Assembly (NCBI GenBank): GCA_020736575.1
Contig: JAGPYM010000017.1
Span: forward strand, 806,001-870,000
Direction of reading: 5' to 3'
Length of the DNA stretch: 64,000 nt
From: Thelonectria olida
Taxonomy: Eukaryota > Ascomycota > Sordariomycetes > Hypocreales > Nectriaceae
The notes beneath the pieces are model-generated. The model was not told the DNA's origin, ran no database searches, and was given only the letters and a program-made list of their open reading frames with translations. The position numbers were made by a program, and so were the translations under genes. Below, piece after piece: positions 11,201 to 22,059 of this stretch. Positions within the stretch are counted from its first letter, which is position 1; every line of letters begins with the position of its first letter.

Positions 11201-13678
11201 CTCTGGCGGCAATCTTGCTAAGCATCCTCGGCCATCATCACCATCGGTTGGTCCTCTTGCCTCCCCTTTCTTTCTTTGCTTTTTCGACTTTGTCCCCCCA
11301 AATCCCCTGCCTGCTTCTGCTTGGACTCTTTGGAGCCTTTCTCTTCTTTTCTTTTTCCTCCATTTTCTAGTCTCGTTCGAGTCCACTTATTGTTCCTGTC
11401 CGTTGTTGCACAGGCCTCCCCCGATCCGCAGACCTTCAGGAGGGGACACCGGGCGGGACAAAGACGCCGAGATACTATGTAGAAGTGGTCACAGCCTCCT
11501 TTACCACGGTAGGGATTGTACCTCAGGCTGGGCAGGACATCGTGCTGAGATAGGATCTGACTATCACGTCGCCATCACACCCTCGGGATTCGACTTGAAG
11601 CACTGGCTTAACCCATCTCAGCAGAGATGCAGGGATTAATAGCTCATCACAGCTTGTGAATCGCACGGTTGGCACGGCCGTTTGTGGTCGGAGGAGCAGG
11701 GGAACGAACGGTATTCGAAATCCCCCCGGGATGATGAGTGCCCTCCTCCACTGTTCCTTATGTCCTTACTCCGGACTGGCAATTGCTTTCCCCAGTCATG
11801 TCATCACTCGCTCAGTCGCTCACTCACACCCCCTGCCGATGCTTCTCTTGCCGTCGTCCCCCAGCCAAACAGAGCCGTTGCGTTTCGGTCAGTCGAGTTG
11901 TCGACCCAGACAGGCATGTCGTTGGATGCAGCCAATTGCGCGATATGCGTTACATGACGGACTGGTGCCCCTTGCCGCCAAACAAGCTGTGCTGCTTACT
12001 TGGCAGCAGCTCTCTCTCTCTTGTCTGTCTGTCAAAGAAAACGGCCGTCCAGGGTGCGTATGTGCGCGTGGCCAGCACAACGGTATGCTAGCGGCCTGAT
12101 CCTTGCTCGGCGCATGGCCAGAGGAACAAGGCAATTGGCTTTTCCCCCTGGGGTTGTGCACGCTGCTGCGGCTGCGCTCAGGGAAAAAAGGCCGTGAGAC
12201 CCTAGAGCATCTGTGGAAGGCATCCCTGGATCCATAGAAGCTTTTGCTTTTGGCTCTCTGGGAAAGGCATCCCGGAGAGAGGCAGACACAGCTCGAAGAA
12301 AGCTCGGATCGACATCTGCTTCGTTCTTCCATCACGTTGTTACTTATTAATGTACTTACTTTCGAGGTGTCATCTCGCCTGTTTGTCCGCCTGCCTGATG
12401 ATGGATGGTCTTGCATCTCCGGGCTCGGGCTTGTATCAACCGTTCCCCCATGTTGGTTGCTTGCTTGATCCCGTCTCGATCGATCCATCCGGTCCCATCC
12501 TCACAGCACCTCAGGCTTCCCGAGGGTTTCAATGCTCTCATGATCTTCATGCCTCCCTCCCCCTCCCTCTCATCACTAACTATGGTTGGCTGTCCCTCCC
12601 ACTCACTTACCCCCCGTCTTCTTCACCGTCCCAGACAGCCTCACCGCCGCCTGCATCTCCGATAGGACGACGGCACTCGGCTGGCACTTATTAACTTACA
12701 TTTTTAACCCTCCTTCGCTTGCCCTGATGATCGATGCCGTCGCCGCCGTCTTGGCCGAACCTCGGTGGCTCTCTATGTGACTAGAAGCAGGCATGCACAC
12801 CCTCCCCGCCAATTCGGGGGCTATTTTTACCCTTTACTTTCCGACTCACCTCACCGGGACCGCAGTCGAGACTTTCCGATATCGTGCATGTGTGTGCCTA
12901 CTCGTCTCAAAACACACTGATTCCTGCGCTGCACTGCGCTGCACGGCACAATGCAAACAAGACAGCCCTTCTTTGCTTTTTTAGTTGAAGCGGTTACGTA
13001 TGCTCATGTCCAATCGATTAAGCATGTGAAGAAGCGTCAAAGTGACACGACCCCCAGATGTCTGTTTTGTCTCATTGTTTCGTTGCATCTGCCCTCCCGC
13101 ATTTCGTACACTACTGGGCACACCTTGACGGCGGTGGTGAGAGCTCTCCCCCACGGAGCTGGACATCTTTCACCGATGTTTGAACAGGCGATAGGCCAAG
13201 TTTCCCTCGTCTGTACAAGGTACAAAGTACGTAAACCAGCGCCGTACACCACGTGAAGGTAGACACATATCCGGTAGAACATAGGGATCTGCCAGGTCGA
13301 TCGACAACACCAAAAGTCGAAGGGAGGCTCCGCTTTCCTCAAATGGTTCCATCTCTCTCTCAAAGCCTTGAAACACTTATCCGCGGCTAAACCAATTGAT
13401 GTCACCAGAAAGAAGAATCTACTCCAGCTTTGGCTCTAGCTTCAGGTCAAGAGAGAGAGACAGCGAGAGAGAGCCCACTCCCCCTTGTCATGCCCTCCAC
13501 GCTTCCGACCAGCCTCCCCGCGAGGGCCGCCCCATGGTCCCCACGACCAATTCTTTTTCTTTTTTTTTTCTTCTGTGCCCTTTCCCATGCCCATTTTCAT
13601 AGGCGCGCGTCCTTGTCCGTCGTCCGGATGGATGGGTGAATGGAAGAAGTATAGTAGACACACACTCTCTCTGACTGA

Positions 13679-13701
13679 CACACACACACACACACACACA
13701 C
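13679..13701. repeat. (CA)n microsatellite
   Basis: Eleven CA units followed by a C run, just upstream of a TATA element. Confidence 0.95.
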
Positions 13702-13762
13702 CCCCTTCCAAAACTGTATAAAACCACTCACGGTTGTGTTTTAGGGCCTCCGTTCCCGAACC

Positions 13763-13912
13763 ATGATGATGGATGAATCGTCCAGCATCAGCTCAGGGCC
13801 GTCCGCCGTTCGGGGCTTCGGTGAGAAGGGCGAGGCGGACGCATTCGCCAACGGCTCCGGCGCTCGCCACTCTTCGGGACCGGAATTAAAACAATTTTGC
13901 ACAATCAATTGA
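13763..13912 (+). CDS. Possible 49-residue peptide with C-terminal CaaX-like tail (tentative)
   Basis: A short ORF opening with three consecutive ATG codons and ending ELKQFCTIN-stop. A TATAAAA element lies at about 13717-13723, some 45 bp upstream. The Cys-Thr-Ile-Asn end has the shape of a CaaX prenylation box, and short CaaX-ended precursors are the form taken by ascomycete a-factor-like lipopeptide pheromones. There is no further support. The overlapping minus-strand ORF (13941-13741, 66 codons) is an equally open alternative, and a GTGAGA inside the ORF could be a splice donor. Treat as a candidate only. Confidence 0.22.
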   Translation: MMMDESSSISSGPSAVRGFGEKGEADAFANGSGARHSSGPELKQFCTIN

Positions 13913-14506
13913 CCTGATGGGTTTTCCGTGCTTGACTCCATCGAGCATCGTCTTCTCCTCTTTCTCAGATTCGACCGTAGTCCTACTCCAGCAGGTCCCT
14001 CTGCGCTGTACTCTGTAGCTGGGGGGGGTTTCGGTAAGATGCCGAACCTGTCTAACCCGCGATGAGTATTTTTATGAGAAAGGTCAAAGGATGAATGAGG
14101 GGCAAGGCAGGTCAGTCAAGAAAAAGCAAAAAAAGAAAGTAAGAAAAAGAAACAAAAAAGGTTACGGCGCAGAGAATACAAACCGTTTGTTATGCCCGCC
14201 CGCGTTGATCGATGTTAGTGACGGCCACCAAGTCCACCGCGGCGCCAGTGCACGCATGGCTTCATGTCCATCATCCATCATCCCGTTCCGCTCCTCTCCT
14301 CCTCCTCTGTGTCTCATATTCCCTCTCCGCGGTTGGTTTGCTTGCTTGCCTCTGGGGACAGAGGGGCGAAGCAAACCACTCCCCCTTCCCTTTTCCCCCT
14401 CCCCTCCTTGACATACACTTACACACGATGACCTTGTTTATGCATGACAGACTTGCACCTCGCCGCCACCACTAAGTCTGGAGGCCGGTCACCTTGCAAA
14501 ACCAAA

Positions 14507-14527
14507 CCCCCCCCCCCCCCCCCCCCC
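14507..14527. repeat. Poly-C tract (21 C)
   Basis: Uninterrupted run of 21 cytosines in non-coding DNA. Length is likely to be unreliable in assemblies. Confidence 0.95.
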
Positions 14528-16844
14528 AAAGCAGAGGACCTGGGCTGGTAGCTAACAAGGCGATCCGATTTACGGAGCGCACATCACTTTGATGTCCATT
14601 CTTCCCCCCTTCAATGTTGTTCATATAGCTGAAGCACGTGTTTGTTGATGTTCGTTGCGTGGTGCCAACCTCACAAACCGAGCCGAGAGTATCGAGACTT
14701 GGTCACCAACTAACTACATAGTAGGTAACTAATAAGACGAGACCCGGAAACACGGACGACGGACATACATGTCCATGGCATCGGCTCATCTTCTCGCGGC
14801 TCGGTGCTCACCTGGCCTCACCCTTCATCACCCCGGAATGGGTCCAAGCAATGCCTGTCTTGCCGGTCCCTGACCCCATCTTTCTTCTTGATGGAATACC
14901 TGTCCGCTGGCTGCCTGTGGCACATAACCGTCAGGTACTCCAGCGCAGTTTATTAATAATGCCCCGGCTTTTGTCCCAGTCGGTTTCACCGAGGTTAAAG
15001 ACATGAACGACACTGTTCCTCAACTCTCTCTACTAACGGCGTTGCCCGTCACCTCCCTCTCACTTATTCCCGTAGAGATGGACTCCTCACAGAAGAATCA
15101 TCGACCGTCCCGGGTCGGTCGAGCATCCCTCCCTTCCATTCATCCATCCATCCCATCACGACTTGCATCAGCCGCCGCCACATGGGATGGGAGATTTGGC
15201 AACATGGCACGATGCCGTCCCCCCTTCCGCAGCGCCAGAAACAAGCCAACCCCATGCATGATGCCATATTGCTATCTTCCCCTCCCTCCCTCCCTTTTGC
15301 TTGCCATTCACGAAATCCCTCGTCCTGCTTCCCTTCTGTCCCTTCTTTCTGCGCCCTGTCTGTGCATAGCCCCTTGCCTTGCTCTGCCCCTTCCCTGGTC
15401 TGCCTTCACCGAGATCCCTCTCGCGGAACCCAAGTCGATTAATCAACGCTAGGGGCTCGGGCCAGGGGGGGGAACCCTTTAGCAGCCATACGCCTTCGTC
15501 AATATCATCAGATGCCGCCTCAGCCTGGCTCATCTTCCCCACCCCCACTCGCCAGAGCAAAACAGCCATGGCCCACGAAAGCCCTTTGCTTGGGTGGTAA
15601 AGGGCCGACGGCTTCGGACGGTTGAAGCACGGTGAACGGAAGACAAAGACCGACCGAGCATTGTGCCTCTGTCACCGCGTCTTCAACAACACCACAACGT
15701 CTCACCACCTTCCCGGCTTCCGGTGCTCGCTCACCACGTCTCCTTCACCTTGCCCACGGTAAGCCACTCCGTAGGACGTGCATCCATTCGTCCATCCAGC
15801 CAGGGTTTGTTTTATGCTCGCATACGAATACATATACGAAATACACCAACTGTAATCACCAAGCCCGGAGAAGGCAATCCTTGTTCCGGTCCAGTTTTGG
15901 CTTGTTCGGATTACATATCATGCCCTCTCTGCCCCTGTACCTTCGTAGTCCCATGATCATCAATCCACCTCATCTTTATCTCCAAGCAACCGCGCAGTCG
16001 CAAATCACCACACGCATCCTGTCTGTTACCCAAATGACAGGCCAACTTGGCAGGACGGTCCCGAAGAACCGGTCGATCGGGACATTCCACGCCGAGCTCG
16101 GCCGCTCCCATTGTCAGTGTCATCACCGCTTAAACTGAAGTGCCCCCCTTGACCGGAATACCTCCCCGAGAGTTGCCCGGTAGATATCTCAAGTGCCCAA
16201 AGGGGCTGTGATTACAATATTACACACAGCTCATGACCAAACACGGGCGCGGACGCTGAAATGCAACACGCAAACTCATCGGTCTTACGGTGTTAGATTG
16301 CGGTGCATTGCATTGATACATATCCGTCGTGCTGCACCTGTCTCCTGCAAGATGAAAGTAGCCAATACACACGCCTCGATCCATGTTCCCTACCCTCCCC
16401 CGTCTTTCTCCAGATATGCGTGCGTGCGTGCGTGTGACTTGTGTGACTGTGTGACTGCGTTGTTGGCGTGAGCTGGTCTGGTCTGGCTGCCACAAACAAC
16501 TCGGCTGTCCCGATCCACACCAAAACATCCACGTCCGCATTCTCTCCTCAATGCGCTTCCCGAACATGGCCTCATCGAGATATCAAAACACTGCCTACCA
16601 TTTGTCATCTTTTGTTGCAATTCCCAAGTCTATCCGTTCGCCGAGGTCCACGTGGCACTGGTCCTAAGCCCTTTTGCCTCCAAACTTGCCCTTGTGCCCG
16701 AGGGAGCTCAACGCCCATCAGGCATTCATGTAAGAAGCAGAGAGGGCATAGGCTAATAATACAAGTCTTCTCAAAACAAAACAAATCATGTAGCCCTTGA
16801 TGCCCAAAAAGAAAAAAGGAAAAAAGACCCATATCAAGCGCAAA

Positions 16845-19800
16845 TCACCATTCCTGGCCCCTTGTCCAAGCGTCATTATGATATTCTCCTTTCTTGTCCG
16901 CCCAGAATCCAATGTCATCGCGTTTGTCGTCGACCAGTCGCCCCCACTCCATGAGAACCCGGAACAGGTAGACCTCCATGTCCTTGGCGCTGAGTGCGTT
17001 ATGCACCCATGAAGCCCCTTGCGACCCGATCCATTGCGCATCTTTGCCGTGTGCGGGAATCTTGGTATGCCGATAGTTGACCTTGCCTCGCTTTTCTGTT
17101 CCGGCAAAGTACGACATGGTCGTGTGTAGGGCGTGATATCGTACATCGATTGGCACAAAGTGTAGCCAGGGTATCAGCCTGTCTGTGTACCATGTCCGAA
17201 ACATTGTTGATAGGAACGGGACACTCTTGGACTTGAGGAATCGAAGAAACTCGGGTGGCGGGCCTCCGTCCTCGTCCACCAGCATGACGTAGCGGTATTC
17301 TAGCGGCTCTTGCCCTTCCTCTTCCTTCGAACCGTACGCCTGCTTGATCAGGTCGCAATTGCGTCCGACGCAGCCCGTGAAATTGCTGATCCCCATGGTA
17401 ACCGGAATCACTCGGTTTGCCTCCACAAGCGACACCTTTTCGAACCGAAACCTGTCTGCCTTGTTGTCATCCACTGGCAGTAACATGGTGGTCTGGTCTT
17501 TGAGGTTCGGCTTCGTAATCATGTTCAAGAGGCGCATCTTGGGGCTTCCACGCAGAGCCTGGTCGCTGATGACCCCGTCCTGGAGCTTTCCCCTCCAGAA
17601 TAGTGTGTCGTAACGTCGTCGGAAATCCCAATCAATGTCTGGAACATCGGCTTCCTTCTTAGGAATCGGTATGATGATGTCCTGGAAAGGTTGGGTTTTG
17701 GAAGCCCCGAATAGTGGCAGCATGTCTCGAATTGGTTCCGCACGTGGTGCTGAGAGGGTCATTCCGTGAAGATACTTGACGTCGGCCTGATCGCAAAAGT
17801 TCATGGATCTATCCCAATGCACCATCAATGGCCCCTTTGAGTGTCGTCGGATACAAGAGGGGCAAAATCTCCCAATGTTCCAATGCGGGCTGGTTCGAGT
17901 TTGTGACCCTGGCGCGCACCCATCAACTTGCATCTGTCGGTACTTTGAGGGCGATATAATCGAGGCTGTTTGTAGCCCGGGGAAATTCGGGTTGTTCCTG
18001 GCATCAAGTAGCTCTTCTGTTCCGTTGACTTCCTCCGTCGATCGCGAAATCAAGTTGACAATAGGGGTTAAGTCAGCGTGACTCTGCCCATTGGCTTCCT
18101 CCCACGTTGGAAGGACTCGAGGGGTTGGACTGAGGTTGATCGGAATAATCATGTCGGGTAGATGCTTGGAAAACTGGTTGATCATTGCCACTAGGAGGTC
18201 TAGGTCCCCTTCACTTTCCGATCCTGCTGCCGGAGAACCTGAAGCTTTCCCGTCTTGGATCGTAATCGTGGAGACGCCGGGAAGCTGTGTGGCACGCGTA
18301 ACCCTCTTCCGTAGATTCTTAGGAGACATTGACGAGAAGGGGTGCAGATCAGCCTCGATCTGATCGAATTGGTCGATAACAACGGTATCCTTTGCTAAGT
18401 CATACCAAGCAGAGAAGCCCGGAGGAGGGTTTTTCCCATCGTGTCGTTCCTTGTAAATCTTGACTGCAACTGGGAGGCTACCACTGGTGGCAACATGGCG
18501 TTTCCATTTCTCGTGTTTGATGTTTGCCTTGTACATGTAGTCGCTGAGAGGATGACGCTTCTGGAACGTTTGGGGCGGCTCAATCGCGACGTAGACAGTA
18601 GTTCCAACCGCAAGTCCAAAGAGGATCGCAACGACAATGAAACGGCGAATAAACAGGATGGAGCGGACTTGGTGACAATATGCGAACACAACCACACCGG
18701 CGCCGATAAAGTACAGGGGTATCAGAGTTGCTCCCCTGGACGAATGAAGATAATCGCCATAGTTGTAAATGTTGGGAACGACCTTCGCCATTCCCACGAG
18801 AAACGTAATGACGCTAGAAGGCGTGAGCGGAGAGGTCTCACAGACCCAGTAGGTTGCAGAAATCATCAAAGAGGCGAAAGTGAGGCTATCGACGATGATG
18901 TCGAAGCCATACAGGAAGCCAAAGCCTGTATGGAGGATCTTAGAACCGGTAAACATCCAATGACTGAGCCAAATCAGGCCCATGCAGAGTGACGGCAGAA
19001 CTAGAATTGTGCCGAGGGTTCTTAGGCGGAGTTTTGCTGTCCTAGACCACGCCAACGTCCGCCAAAGCAGAACAACAATGAGGGCATCCAAAAGGAGGCC
19101 TATACATTGCAAGAAGAGTGTCGTTCGGTGGCCCTCCAGAGGAGAAAAGCACGCGTAAGTCGATGGCATCACCTGGCCGACGACATTGTACGTGCCTGTC
19201 GTAAGAATGAGAGCGCCGATAAAGCAATTTGCCAAAACAACCCGAGGGCCAGTAAACCACTCGAAAAGGTCATCGAAGCAAGTGCGCCACGGGTCATCCG
19301 CATCTTCGACAGGAGGGATACCCCATTTTCTCCGCGTGGTGAATATCTCGTATGCAAACAAGACGATGCAGAGAAAGGACTAATTCTGGAGTCAGTGCTG
19401 GAGTAGGTCAACGGAGGGGGGGCTTATACTTGCCTCAACGCCGGGAGTTGAGCATTGCTGCTGATAATTCACAAAGTGAAAGATCTCCAGGCGGAGAACA
19501 ATGCAAACCACCAGCAACGGGAGAGAAAGACGGCGTGGCCTTTTTGGCAAATACGGATTCGCGGCGTTGGGTGAATGTTTGGCGGCGCCATCTAGCAGGG
19601 GTGCATTGTAGATGGATCTTTGAGGTGTCTTGAACCTCCCATCAGCACCAGGTAACCACTTGGTAAAACAGCTGACTCCATAGCATATAGCTCCGGATAA
19701 AAGAAAGACTAGAAATGATGATAGTCGAGGGCTCTCTGACGAAGTGGTTAGTCGGGATGTACTCGAGAGAGGTAGAGGAGGATTGTGATACATACCTGTG

Positions 19801-19940
19801 AGAGAGTGTCGTTCCAATGTCTGAGAGATGTAAAAGAAGGACAAGGCGGCACTTGAATTCGTTAGGGAAAATGAGATGAAATGAGCAGGAGGGCAGACAT
19901 ACCAGAGAGACGACAATTGGACGACCAAATTGGAAGCCAT
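16845..19940 (-). CDS. Glycosyltransferase family 90 (CAP10/CAP64-like), membrane-anchored
   Basis: Four exons (19940-19903, 19851-19796, 19735-19434, 19379-16845) give 976 residues. The N-terminal third is hydrophobic with several membrane segments (for example FLVFLLSGAICYGVSCF, LSLPLLVVCIVL, VVLANCFIGALILTTG). The remainder is a luminal-type GT90 domain: DYMYKANIKHEKWKRHV, GFSAWYDLAKDTVVIDQFDQ, WDFRRRYDTLFWRGKLQDG, YRYVMLVDEDGG and a C-terminal VYLFRVLMEWGRLVDDKRDD segment. GT90 includes Cryptococcus Cap10-type xylosyl/glycosyltransferases acting in the Golgi; the acceptor in filamentous fungi is not established. The third intron (19433-19380) starts with GC (GAG|GCAAGT), the only donor that keeps the frame. 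It is divergent from PFA4, with 467 bp between the start codons. Confidence 0.88.
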
Positions 19941-20407
19941 GATGACGGCGAGGATAAAAGGTGGTGAGTATCGAGGTACCTACTTCGGACGCCCATAAGC
20001 TTCAAGGTGACTCGGCAAAGCTCGACATGTCGTCCAGACAGAAAAGGCCCAATCGAAAATGGTTACGGGAGAGAATCAATATGCAAACACAGCAACCACC
20101 TTATCCGTTGAGTATAAAGTTCATGATCAAAACCTTTTGTCATGGTCAGCGAGGTCAGGGGCTAGCACTGTCGTGGACTCGTGGCAGAAACCTAGTAGGT
20201 GGTTACGTAAGCCTCCTGTGATGTCAGTTCCAGCGGCTGAGAGTGATGGGAGTCTGAAACCCCTGGACTCACTAAAATCGATCGACCCTTTTTTTAGATC
20301 AGACTTGTTCGTGTTCACTTGGGCCTATCACGAAGCCCAGCTTTCCCAATACTTTATACGCACGCCATGGACGGATAACTCGCTCTTCCTCCTGCAACCT
20401 CATTATC
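19941..20407. promoter_or_regulatory. Divergent promoter region of GT90 and PFA4
   Basis: A 467-bp spacer between two start codons facing away from each other; both 5' leaders and promoters must lie here. No further element was assigned. Confidence 0.55.
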
Positions 20408-21712
20408 ATGGCCGGCTTCAACGACGTCCCCTTCATTCGGGGCCTCGCCGTGCCCTCCGTCTGCGTCCTCGTCTCCTTTCTCGGTTACTTCTCCCAGCTC
20501 GTCTTCGCCTTCTCAACCCTCGATCCCGGCCCTCTCTCACGCAACCAGACCATCACCTTCAACTCCCTCCTCCTGCTCCTCTGGATCACCTACTACCGCG
20601 CCATCACCATCGATCCCGGCCGCTATGTCTTCGCCGAACGCGTCATTGACACCTCCGACAATCGTCGCTGGTGCAATAAGTGCAACGCCCCGAAACCCTT
20701 GCGCGCTCACCACTGTCGACACTGCGGACGCTGCATTCCTAGGATGGACCATCACTGTCCCTGGACGAAGAACTGCGTGTCATACACCACTTTCCCGCAC
20801 TTTATGCGCTTTCTCATATACACGAACCTGTCCCTGTGGTATTTGGGAAGCCTGCTGTGGGAGCGCTTCTCGGTGCTCTGGGACAACCGCCGCATGCCCG
20901 CCTATCTCGGCCCTAGTTTGGCCGGCCTGATCTCTCTGTCCATACTTTCGCTCGTATGCTTCTTCACGTCTCTCGCACTCTTCATCATGGTCGTCACCAC
21001 TGCCAAGAGCTGGGTCGTCAACCAGACCATAATTGAAATGTGGGAGGAGGAGCGCCACGAAACACTTGCGGATCGACCGGCAAAGGACTGGTGGGACGTT
21101 GTCGGCCCCAACGGCCAGAAGATCAATTTTGAAAAACTCGAGTTCCCCTACGACATTGGTTTTTTCAAGAACATGGCCCAAGCCATGGGTACGCGTAATG
21201 TGCTCCTTTGGCTATGGCCGCTGGCCGGCAACCCGACAATTTCCAAAGATGGGCGTGGCTCGGGTTGGGACTGGGAGGAGAACGGCTTCAACCGCATAGA
21301 AGGCCTCTGGCCACCCCCGGACCCCGAAAAGATCCGCCGGAACAACAGGGCATGGCCCGCCGCCAGGAGAGACTACGCCGAAGAGCTTAGGCTTGCCAAC
21401 CTGAGCTCCGAGGATCAAAAGGCCGAGTTTAGAAAACGACAGGCCCAGGATGAGCGCCGCAAGAGAAGGATGCTGCTCGCCGAGCTAGAAGAAGTGGAAG
21501 ATTACGACATGTACGACGACGAAGACGAAGATGAGTTCGAGCAGAGCTTCAATGGGAAGCCGGCTTGGACCAGCTCCGACGGAAGTAGATTACGAGACTT
21601 TGGTGTTGAAGAAGATTCAGATGTGGTGGATGACGACGACGACGACGACGTACCTTTAGCTGAACTGATACGACGGCGAAAGATAGTGAAGAGGGATATG
21701 GACGATGAGTAG
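20408..21712 (+). CDS. PFA4: Palmitoyltransferase PFA4 (DHHC family)
   Basis: Intronless ORF of 434 residues. It has the four-membrane-segment DHHC layout: two hydrophobic segments (residues about 13-35 and 50-63), the cysteine-rich domain with RWCNKCNAPKPLRAHHCRHC and the active DHHC at 114-117 within MDHHCPWTKNCVSY, and two more membrane segments (about 131-200). The enzyme transfers palmitate from its own DHHC cysteine to target proteins; yeast Pfa4 acts in the ER and modifies chitin synthase Chs3. After the membrane core comes a PFA4-type cytosolic region and a very acidic tail with Asp/Glu runs. The start at 20408 is the first ATG and begins MAGFNDVPFIRGLAVPSVC, as expected for the family. 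Confidence 0.93.
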   Translation: MAGFNDVPFIRGLAVPSVCVLVSFLGYFSQLVFAFSTLDPGPLSRNQTITFNSLLLLLWITYYRAITIDPGRYVFAERVIDTSDNRRWCNKCNAPKPLRAHHCRHCGRCIPRMDHHCPWTKNCVSYTTFPHFMRFLIYTNLSLWYLGSLLWERFSVLWDNRRMPAYLGPSLAGLISLSILSLVCFFTSLALFIMVVTTAKSWVVNQTIIEMWEEERHETLADRPAKDWWDVVGPNGQKINFEKLEFPYDIGFFKNMAQAMGTRNVLLWLWPLAGNPTISKDGRGSGWDWEENGFNRIEGLWPPPDPEKIRRNNRAWPAARRDYAEELRLANLSSEDQKAEFRKRQAQDERRKRRMLLAELEEVEDYDMYDDEDEDEFEQSFNGKPAWTSSDGSRLRDFGVEEDSDVVDDDDDDDVPLAELIRRRKIVKRDMDDE

Positions 21713-22059
21713 ACACCACGTAGACTTTCTGATTTAGAGCAATATCAACCTTCCTTGGAAAGAATAGGAGGATCGAGTTTTTATGAAGAAAAAGATATAT
21801 AAGTGCCTGTGTCAGCACTCGGACAACCCGCCCATTCGCTTGCCAAGCACCAAGAAAACACAATCATGACTCTTCCCATAGGGGCGTTCGCAAGTGTGGT
21901 TGCCCTTCGCAGATCTTGTATACAATGGAAAGCATCGTCTTCTCTTGCTTGTGTTGGCGAGTTTCGAAAAGAACAGTAAAAAAATTGAACAAATTCGTTA
22001 TAATCTTGACCCCATCTCCCCCTCCCCTTCCAAAGATCGTGAAGCGTAACTTCGTGTCA
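21713..22059. other. Convergent 3' flanks of PFA4 and myosin-I
   Basis: A 347-bp spacer between two stop codons, with AT-rich runs and no coding content. Confidence 0.6.

Larger units (their letters stand above)
8221..16844. other. 8.6-kb gene-poor region
   Basis: No protein-coding gene can be supported on either strand. Open frames reach about 200 codons but have arbitrary composition and no domains. The region is rich in polypyrimidine/polypurine runs, GT- and CA-type simple repeats and a 21-C homopolymer. It separates the 5' end of the zinc-motif/caspase-like gene from the 3' end of the GT90 gene, so most of it is upstream sequence of the former and may include its leader. One short ORF with a TATA box (13763-13912) is listed separately. 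Confidence 0.55.

Noticed and set aside
11889..12488. 199-codon minus-strand frame in the gene desert
   Set aside because: Arbitrary Ser/Arg/Cys-rich composition, with overlapping open frames of similar length on the other strand; no splice context.
13741..13941. 66-codon minus-strand ORF overlapping the CaaX-like candidate
   Set aside because: No independent support; the opposite-strand ORF at least has a TATA element at the right distance.
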